Positions 56,790 through 64,000 of a stretch of 64,000 nt of DNA are shown here, piece after piece. A model generated the notes under the pieces. That model had not been told where the DNA came from. It was given only the letters and a program-made list of their open reading frames with translations, and ran no database searches. The position numbers were made by a program, and so were the translations under genes. The stretch spans positions 101,859,170-101,923,169 of the forward strand of contig CM065801.1 of assembly GCA_033398695.1 (NCBI GenBank). The letters are read 5' to 3'. The DNA comes from Orobanche coerulescens. Taxonomy: Eukaryota; Streptophyta; Magnoliopsida; Lamiales; Orobanchaceae. Numbering within the stretch: the stretch's first letter is position 1; each line of letters begins with the position of its first letter.

Positions 56790-59365
56790 TGTAATACCCG
56801 GTTGTAACTCAGTCATTTTCATTCGGTAATTATCAGTCTGTATTTGTCACTCAGTAATTCTCACTCATTAATAATCACTCATCATTCATGAATCACTCAA
56901 TTGCGTTCAATGTTGGCATGTGGTAACCGTGTATCAGTTACCGATCGTCATTTCATCTCCGTTTGAGTGTCGGAACGGGAGTATTATCATTATCATCGTG
57001 ATTGGTAGTCTTGTGCTGGAGTATCATCCTTTGGCATGTGTTAGACTTGTTCATTTCCACATTCGTATGATTTGTCGGATCATTCATCAGTCGTAGCGAG
57101 GAATCGGAATTATCGGATTGATTCACCTTGGCCAGCATCGAGTTACGGCCGTAAGGTTCTGGGATACGGCCGTAAGTCAGCGGGTACGGCCGTAAGGCTG
57201 GCCGATTCTGGCCGTAAGTGGCCAAAGAGCCGCCAGTGCGTTTGGCCGAAGGTGAGTTACGGCCGTAAGGAAGGTGAGATACGGCCGTAAGTGGTGTTCG
57301 TAAGTTTTGGGTGTTGTCGACCAGGGTGACTTACGGCCGTAAGGGTTGCGGCATACGGCCGTAATTCGAGGTAGGTACGGCCGTAAGGCTTGGCCGGATA
57401 CGGCCGTACGCTGCAGGTAGGATGTCCGGCCATTTTTGACGAAGGCGGGTTACGCCCGTAAGGTTGGCCGGATACGGCCGTATCATCCGAGTTACGGCCG
57501 TAAGGTGTGCGGTACGGCCGTAAGGTCGGGCGGGTGTTTTTGACGAGCGAGTTACGCCGTAACTAAGGAACGATTACGGCCGTAAGTCTGTCGGCGAGCT
57601 TCTGACGAAGCCGAGTTACGGCCGCTGAGTTGGCGATTCTACGGCCGTAAGTCCGTTGACTTGTAAATTTACGGCAGTAAGAGGGCCGAGTTACGGCCGT
57701 AACTTACGGCAGTATTTTAGTACTCGGAAGGGAAATTTTTACTCATTTTCATCCTCTTCTTCTTCTTGTTCGAAAGAGAGACTTGAGAGAGGTATTTTTC
57801 CATCCTCAATCACTTGTGTATTCGGATTTCATCATCTTATTTCGTTGGGAAGCTTGGATAGTCGATTTAACACGTTTTCATCGGATCGAAGTGTTCGATC
57901 TTCAAAGGTAATATTCTTCAACACCTTGGATTTCGATTTTGTGTTGAGATAAGATGTTTTGGACGTTATAATTATGTTATATGAAGGGATATGTATATGA
58001 TTATAAGTTTGTATAAAGATTCATTGGATTATTGAAGGATTACTCAAGAACACTTTGAATATCGAGTTGAAATTGGGGGTTTTCGATTAATTGTCGTTAT
58101 AATCACGTTTTTGGATATTCGTTTTGGATTATTAATCGTATTGAAGATGTTTTGTGGGTTTGAAACCTTTCTTGAGGGTTTTGATATTGGTATATTGAGG
58201 TTTGATTGTAAACAATCGGAGTTCGACGCAACGTGTTTGATTTAATGCCTCAATGGACTTGGTTTAGTCGTATTGGCGTCTTGAGTTCGTTATATTCGTG
58301 TTTAATTCGTTATTGATCGGATTGTTGGTAATTGTATTGAATTAAGGTTGTTCGAGCGACCGGTATCTTGGTTAGGACGTTGTTCGTGGACGGACATTCA
58401 TCATTCGGTATTGTGTAAGTTAATTCTTACTCGGTTAAAAGGATATTCATTCCTTTTGTCGTTGTTCATTCATAATCATAACTCATTCATCATTGTATTA
58501 ATCGTATCAAAACTCGTCATTGTCAATTCATCACCTCAGTCATAAGGAACGACGGTTCCGACCATTTCATTGAGCTATCATTCATTTCACCATCATTAAA
58601 TCTTGGTGAGTCATCATTCATTTTCGTTGTCACTTTTGTCATATTGTGGCATTCCGGGTCATCTTGGCGTGCGGTTGGTATGTGTAGGATTTTCATGTCG
58701 GGCACATTATGGTCGTGTGTTGGTTGTTGGCCTCACATTGGGTGTGCACACGAGTCGATTGCTCGTGAGATCGATTAAGTACAAGACCACGCGTGTTTGA
58801 TCGTTGGTGGCTTGTGCACGGACACATTTCCCTCCTGACGTAGTGTGGCGCCATTCCTTTGAGCCGCATCGATAGTCGATTTATATAGCATGTTTGATTG
58901 CGTATGTTCGACAGGATAATTCATAATTTGTTATATCATGATTGTGTATTTTCAACCCTTGAGGATTGTTGTTACGTATCGATTCGTTGGGGATATTGTT
59001 TTTCGTGTCATGGCAAGGCTAAAGCACGGAGAGCACGGTGACGGCGAGGAGTCAGTGATACTAGTAGGGGCCCCAAATTGCTCACCATTTATTCAGTCAT
59101 TTGTGTTTCCTTTATTTATTCCGCTGCAGACATTCCGTTTGAATGCTCATTTCATTCAGTGTTGTGTATTTTATCGTCACATAAAATACACATGTATTCT
59201 ATTTTATCCTGGGTGTGTTGTATAAAACTCCTCGTCGGAGTAATTGATATTGTAATGTGGTTCGGTACTACATTTTCCTGTGTAATTCATTCATTTTCAT
59301 TCGCCTGGTGGGTCCCAGTCGGGGGTCCACGGCACTGTAATATCCGCCTAGTTTGGGGTGTTACA
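56790..59365 (+). repeat. Left LTR (2576 bp)
   Basis: TGTAATACCCGG...GGGGTGTTACA. Palindrome array at 57143-57714; downstream CTTCAAAGGTAAT (about 57900) and GGTTGTTCGAGCGACCGG (58347), which also mark the 39575 family. Its 3' part is repeated at 59530-60595. Confidence 0.85.
57143..57714. repeat. TTACGGCCGTAA palindrome array, the longest here
   Basis: Roughly fifteen TACGGCCGTA cores plus about five variants (TTACGCCCGTAA, TTACGGCAGTAA) in 570 bp, separated by 5-40 bases. No clear TATA box follows; the nearest AT-rich word is TATTTTAG at 57713. Confidence 0.92.
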
Positions 59366-59369
59366 GAGT

Positions 59370-59381
59370 TGGTATCGGAGC
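59370..59381 (+). promoter_or_regulatory. Primer-binding site, first copy
   Basis: TGGTATCGGAGC four bases after GTGTTACA. The second copy lies at 60600-60611. Confidence 0.88.
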
Positions 59382-60599
59382 GTGGTTTTGAATACTACCT
59401 TCCGAGTCATGTCTCATTTGAAATCATCGTCATCAGACTAGTATCATTGGACTTTCGCGTCACGTGTGACCTGTGCAAATGCCGAGCCAATCAGACCGAA
59501 AGAACTGTAAGATTTCTAACGCCATGGTATAATTCGTTATTGAACGGATTGTTGGTAATTGTATTGAATTAAGGTTGTTCGAGCGACCGGTATCTTGGTT
59601 AGGACGTTGTTCGTGGACGGACATTCATCATTCGGTATTGTGTAAGTTAATTCTTACTCGGTTAAAAGGATATTCATTCCTTTTGTCGTTGTTCATTCAT
59701 AATCATAACTCATTCATCATTGTATTAATCGTATCAAAACTCGTCATTGTCAATTCATCACCTCAGTCATAAGGAACGACGGTTCCGACCATTTCATTGA
59801 GCTATCATTCATTTCACCATCATTAAATCTTGGTGAGTCATCATTCATTTTCGTTGTCACTTTTGTCATATTGTGGCATTCCGGGTCATACTGGCGTGCC
59901 GGTTGGTATGTGTAGGATTTTCATGTCGGGCACATTATGGTCGTGTGTTGGTTGTTGGCCTCACATTGATCGCACACGAGTCGATTGCTCGTGAGACTGA
60001 TTAGGTACAAGACCACGCGTGTTTGATCGTTGGTGGCTTGTGCACGGACACATTTCCCTCCCGGACGTAGTGTGGCGCCATTCCTTTGAGCCGTACTGAT
60101 AGTCGATTTATATAGCATGTTTGATTGCGTATGTTCGACAGGATAATTCATAATTTCAGTTATATCATGATTGTGTATTTTCAACCCTTGAGGATTGTTG
60201 TTCTGTAATCGATTTCGTTGGGGATATTGTTTTTCGTGTCATGGCAAGGCTAAAGCACGGGAGAGCACGGTGACGGCGAGGAGTCCCAGTGATACTAGTA
60301 GGGGGCCGATCTGCTCAGTCATTTTTTCAGTAATTTGTGTTTCCTTTATTTATTCCGCTGCAGACATTCCGTTTGAATGCTCATTTAATTCAGTGTTGTG
60401 TATTTTATCGTCACATAAAATACACATGTATTCTATTTTATCACAGGTGTGTTGTATAAAACTCCTCGTCGGAGTAATTGATATTGTAATGTGGTTCGGT
60501 ACTACATTTTCTGTGTAATTCATTCATTTTCATTCGCCCGGTGGGTCCCCTGGGGTCCACCAGACCGTAATATCCGCCTAGTTTGGGGTGTTACAGAGT

Positions 60600-60611
60600 T
60601 GGTATCGGAGC
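60600..60611 (+). promoter_or_regulatory. Primer-binding site, second copy
   Basis: Identical to the first copy, produced by the tandem duplication. Confidence 0.88.
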
Positions 60612-60769
60612 GTGGTTTTGAATACTACCTTCCGAGTCATGTCTCATTTGAAATCATCGTCATCAGACTAGTATCATTGGACTTTCGCGTCACGTGTGAC
60701 CTGTGCAAATGCCGAGCCAATCAGACCGAAAGAACTGTAAGATTTCTAACGCCATGGTATAATTTCTGG

Positions 60770-61150
60770 CAATAGTCATTCATTCATCATTCGTCATTTA
60801 ACAATCCTCAACATCATCCTTTATTATGATTAAGACGATCATGTTAACTCATTAATCACTTAATTCATTTCATTACTCAGTTAATGATCAGGACGACCAT
60901 GTTAATTCATTAATCACTTAATTTATTTCATTACTCAGTTGCCGATCTAGATGATCATATTATAAATCTTGTTAAGTTATTCAAAATAATCATTTCAAGA
61001 ATTTCATCAGATATTCATCTCACTTCAGTCAATCATTCATATAATCACTAAGTTAGAGCATGTATACTCATTTTCATCATCTCATGACGTAATCATAACG
61101 TGATAATCATGCGGGTAATATAATCATTATGCGACCTTCCTACTTCAGTA
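60770..61150. other. Leader with short direct repeats
   Basis: Non-coding, rich in CATT/TCAT words. A unit of about 57 bp with CATTAATCACTTAATTCATT is repeated around 60838 and 60895. Confidence 0.6.
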
Positions 61151-61960
61151 TGGAGAGAGCTGTCGGGATGCACGGGAAGAGGCCGCGGTGCGGGCCGAAA
61201 CCCGAGGAATAATCACTCATTGCCGGGAAATCGTGCCCAGGACTCGGCTCGATCGGAAGATGTTCGGGTTGATCCACTCACTTTTATGTGCCATGATGAC
61301 CCATGTGCGGTTGCTCAATCATCATTGCGCCACTGACCGGATTAATCGAGAGAACTCTCCCGTATGAGACGGCCGCTAAGGAAAGTGCTGAACAACAACC
61401 TTCATCTTTCAAAGAAGAAATCAACGGCGTAATCAATCCGGCGGCGGTCACCAACCTTCAAGAAGCCTCGTGAGCCCTATCGTTTCGAGCGACCTTCTAC
61501 GGCGCATAATCGTGCGGACCTCATTCCCGAGCGCCGATTCGCCATCACTGTTTCAATTGTGGAACGCCGGGTCATTTCAGACCGAGTGCACAAACCGTCT
61601 ATCACGTGCTATAATTGTGGGAATTTTGGACATAAGGCCCGTTTTGCCGAAAGGACTCCAAGTCGGCTCGGCGGCATCTCGTGCCCGAAGCAATCGGCGT
61701 TTAATCGATCGCTTTGTCAACGTCATTTAAGACAATGGAAGCGAATAGAGTTGGAACTCGTATTTATCGACGGAGCGTCGGTTCGGGACCGCAAGTCCTG
61801 ATTCATATGTTGAGGAGGATCGACGATCTGGTGGTCCGAATGATTTCAGGTATACTCGTAATTTTATTTCAACTTGTGTGTACCTTTTGGTGCTGGTACA
61901 CCGCATTCATTCATTTTCGAATCATGCTTGAATAGACTTATTTCGGGATAGTCCTATTGC
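61150..61960 (+). pseudogene. Gypsy gag end with two zinc knuckles, decayed
   Basis: CFNCGTPGHFR (about 61550) and CYNCGNFGHKARF (about 61608) are two CCHC zinc knuckles with their last Cys lost or shifted. The upstream basic stretch and a protease-like downstream region are broken by many frameshifts. The ATG could not be located. Confidence 0.7.
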
Positions 61961-62249
61961 TTGTGGACTTCATACCATCGGTCTACCTGACGATGGAAGA
62001 ATTTTCGGAATTTTACCAAATTAAGCTTAATGACCGCGATTGGTTGATGGATCTAATCGTGGTGAACTTATCTTAGGACGATGTAATTTTCAGTATTTGT
62101 TGGTTCAACCGTCTTGATACTATCCTCAGTGTTTGTTAGCGTTTGGTCGCTATCTTTCCGTCGTTGGTTGTCGAATGTGCGTTTCAGGGAAGTAATCCCC
62201 GTTGTTCCAGTAGAATTTCTATTATGGCGAAAGCAGAGAAATTCCGCAA

Positions 62250-62690
62250 TCGAACTATTCAATCATTCATTGAATCATTCTCATCGATTGGCCTTTCTAG
62301 GGCAATCGAGTTATTCAATCATTCATTATATCATTTTCATCGATTGGCCTTTCTAAGGCAATCGAGTTATTCAATCATTCATTATATCATTTTCATCGAT
62401 TGGCCTTTATAAGGCAATCGAGTTATTCAATCATTCATTGTATCATTTTCATCGATTGGCCTTTCTAGGGCAATCGAGTTATTCAATCGTTCATTGTATC
62501 ATTTCCATCGATTGGCCTTTCGAAGACAATCGAATTATTCAAACATTCATTGTATCATCTTCATCGATTGACCTTTCTAAGGCAATCGAGTTGTTCAATC
62601 ATTATTGGTATCTCTTTTTATCGATTGACCATTCTAGGGCAATCGAAATGTTCAATCATTCGTGGTATCATTGTCATCGATTGGCGATGT
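62250..62690. repeat. 56-bp minisatellite inside the decayed pol
   Basis: About seven and a half units starting near 62283, 62339, 62395, 62451, 62507, 62563, 62619 and 62676, each with TCGATTGGCCTTTCTAAGGC and AATCGAGTTATTCAATCATT. It lies between the protease region and RT. Confidence 0.93.
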
Positions 62691-62769
62691 ATTTCCAGAC
62701 GCGTTATCTGGTTGCCTTCGCATAGAGTAAGGGAATTCAGGAGTGAGTTGGAACCGGTACGTTCTTTTT

Positions 62770-63360
62770 ATCGAAGGCACCGTATCGGATGGCCCCGACC
62801 AGAATGCAAGAGTTGAAGATTCAACTTGAGGAGTAGTTCGAGAAAGGTTATCTCCGACCGATTGCATTCCCGTGAGGAGCACCAGTGTGATCTGTCAAGG
62901 AGAAGGACGGCTCGTCTCGTGTGTGTATTAATTACCAGTAGTTGATCAGGGTAATGATCAAGAGTAGTATCCCTTACCCCGTATTGATGATCTTTTAGAT
63001 CAACTTCAGGGAGCCTCAGTATTTTTTCCAGGATCGACTTAAGATCTGGATATCACCAGTTGTGGATTCGAGAATCGGATATCGCGAGGACAGCGTTTCA
63101 TACATGCTATGGTCATTATGAGTTCGTAGTTATGCCGTTCGGGCTAACTATTGCACCTGCAGTATTCATGGAGTTAATGAATCGGGTTTTCATCGACTTT
63201 CTAGATCAGTTGTTGTTGTCTTCATCGACGACATTTTGATTTATTCTATTAGCCGAGAGGAACACGAGGTTCATCTTCTTCAGGTTCTCGACGTGTTGAG
63301 ACGCGAGCAATTTTATGGAAGTTTTCTTAATGTGAATTCCGGATGTCCGAAGTGACTTTT
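62770..63360 (+). pseudogene. Gypsy RT, heavily decayed
   Basis: Recognisable pieces in changing frames: RMAPTRMQELKIQLEE, GYLRPIAFP, DGSSRVCINY, then [12 protein letters not shown] and [18 protein letters not shown], and an active-site remnant around TCATCGACGACATTTTGATT (63222-63241) that still encodes IDDIL in one frame. At least five frameshifts. Confidence 0.85.
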
Positions 63361-64000
63361 CTCGGGCATGTAATTTCATCCGACAGAGTTCGTGCCGACC
63401 CTCGAGAAGACGGAGGCTATCCGAGATTGGCAACCTCAGAAAGATGTTAAGTAAATCCGAAGTTCCCGGATTAGATGATTAATTATCCACCCACGATCGG
63501 AGCTAACAACCGTGGTTTTCGCGTTGGAATTTTGGCGTCATTACCTTTATGGCGTCACTGTCGATCATTCACCAATCACGAGAGATGAAGTATATATTTG
63601 CTCGAAGGAGTTAAATATGCGGCGAGAGGCAGTGGTTAGAATTAATCAAAGATTACGATATCGAGATCCTTTACCACCGGGCAAGGCGAACGTTGTCGCG
63701 ACGCCTTGAGTCGCAAGTCCGTTCGAGAGCAGATGCTTGCTCGTCTAACGATTCGAAGGAACTTGGCGGGAAATTCCTTAGACCCGAGATCGAGGTCAGC
63801 TTGGCGAGTTCGGGGACGACTTTGTATGTTAGAGATTTCATCGTCACTCGAAGAGGTAATCCGAGAGAATCGGGGTTCGGACCCATTATTGTTGCGCATC
63901 CGAGAGGATGTGGCTCGAGGAAAGCCCTGGATTTGTGGTCCACGAGGATGGACTTTTGAGGTTTTAGAATCGGTTGTGCGTGCGGCGAATGATGAGTTGA
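63361..64000 (+). pseudogene. Gypsy RT end and RNase H, heavily decayed
   Basis: [20 protein letters not shown] and PPGKANVVA correspond to the RNase H segment ([12 protein letters not shown] ... [12 protein letters not shown]). About 63600-64000 continues in the linker toward integrase (SLASSGTTL ... RGNPRESGF) with several shifts. The window ends before integrase. Confidence 0.8.

Larger units (their letters stand above)
58303..60759. repeat. Tandem duplication of 1.23 kb spanning LTR end, PBS and leader
   Basis: Unit 1 is 58303-59529 and unit 2 59530-60759; both contain the LTR 3' part, GGGGTGTTACA, the PBS and the first 160 bases of leader. TAATT occurs at both unit starts and right after unit 2 (58303, 59530, 60760), a 5-bp microhomology at the junction. 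The units differ by many small changes, often in C or G runs. Confidence 0.9.
56790..64000 (+). mobile_element. Gypsy element, inserted in the previous LTR, runs off the window
   Basis: LTR starts TGTAATACCCGGTTGTAA at 56790 and ends GGGGTGTTACA at 59365, then PBS; a duplicated copy of the LTR end and PBS follows. The body matches the LTRs at 31504 (minus) and 39575. The internal region has remains of gag, RT and RNase H but is very degraded. The five bases before it, CCTTT, would be the target duplication. Confidence 0.85.

Noticed and set aside
57143..57714. CRISPR-like array of short repeats with spacers
   Set aside because: Spacing is irregular, repeats are only 10-12 bases and the setting is a plant LTR; no Cas genes exist here.

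Overview
This window is nuclear DNA from a flowering plant, most likely a eudicot, and lies in a retrotransposon-dense region. Almost every recognisable coding sequence is a decayed piece of an LTR retrotransposon. Many elements sit inside one another, and the only host-like gene pieces are a MULE-transposase/OTU-protease gene and one exon resembling the vacuolar/Golgi chloride transporter CLC-d. There are no prokaryotic features. I cannot name the species.

Layout, left to right. 1-1741: end of a Ty3/gypsy-type LTR on the minus strand. 1742-11049: a minus-strand Ty1/copia element of Sirevirus type (gag, protease, integrase, RT, RNase H and a third, downstream ORF), with its 5' LTR and primer-binding site intact at the right end. 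11050-11897: truncated LTR ends. 12957-17444: remnants of a Tigger/pogo-like DNA transposon and a directly repeated flank of about 0.8 kb, with a second Sirevirus ORF3 fragment between the copies. 17470-19465: a MULE-transposase plus OTU-protease gene, minus strand, broken. 19863-28609: a complete non-autonomous LTR element (3.2-kb LTRs, 5-bp target duplication CTATG) with no gag or pol. 28615-31503: AT-rich, possibly Helitron-derived DNA that carries the CLC-d-like exon. 31504-34426: minus-strand gypsy 3' LTR and integrase end, interrupted by a copia-like non-coding LTR element (34427-37407), itself interrupted by a gypsy LTR (37408-39574). 39575-48482 and 48592-56789: two gypsy elements of chromodomain (Tekay-like) type with all pol domains readable but broken by stops and frameshifts. 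56790-64000: a third gypsy element, inserted in the 3' LTR of the second, with a duplicated LTR-end/PBS segment and a badly decayed gag-pol.

The most interesting signal is in the LTRs. Nearly every gypsy LTR here carries, upstream of or around its putative TATA box, an array of short GC-rich palindromes. The core of the palindrome differs between copies: TTACGGCCGTAA, GTGCCGCGGCAC, or a CACGAGCA/TGCTCGTG pair. LTRs that are clearly homologous at both ends carry different palindromes, and LTRs of different families share the same palindrome block together with its flanks. That pattern looks like exchange of whole promoter cassettes between families. A second variable block, a short tandem repeat, lies downstream in the LTR. 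All reading here was by eye; alignments are needed to measure identities.
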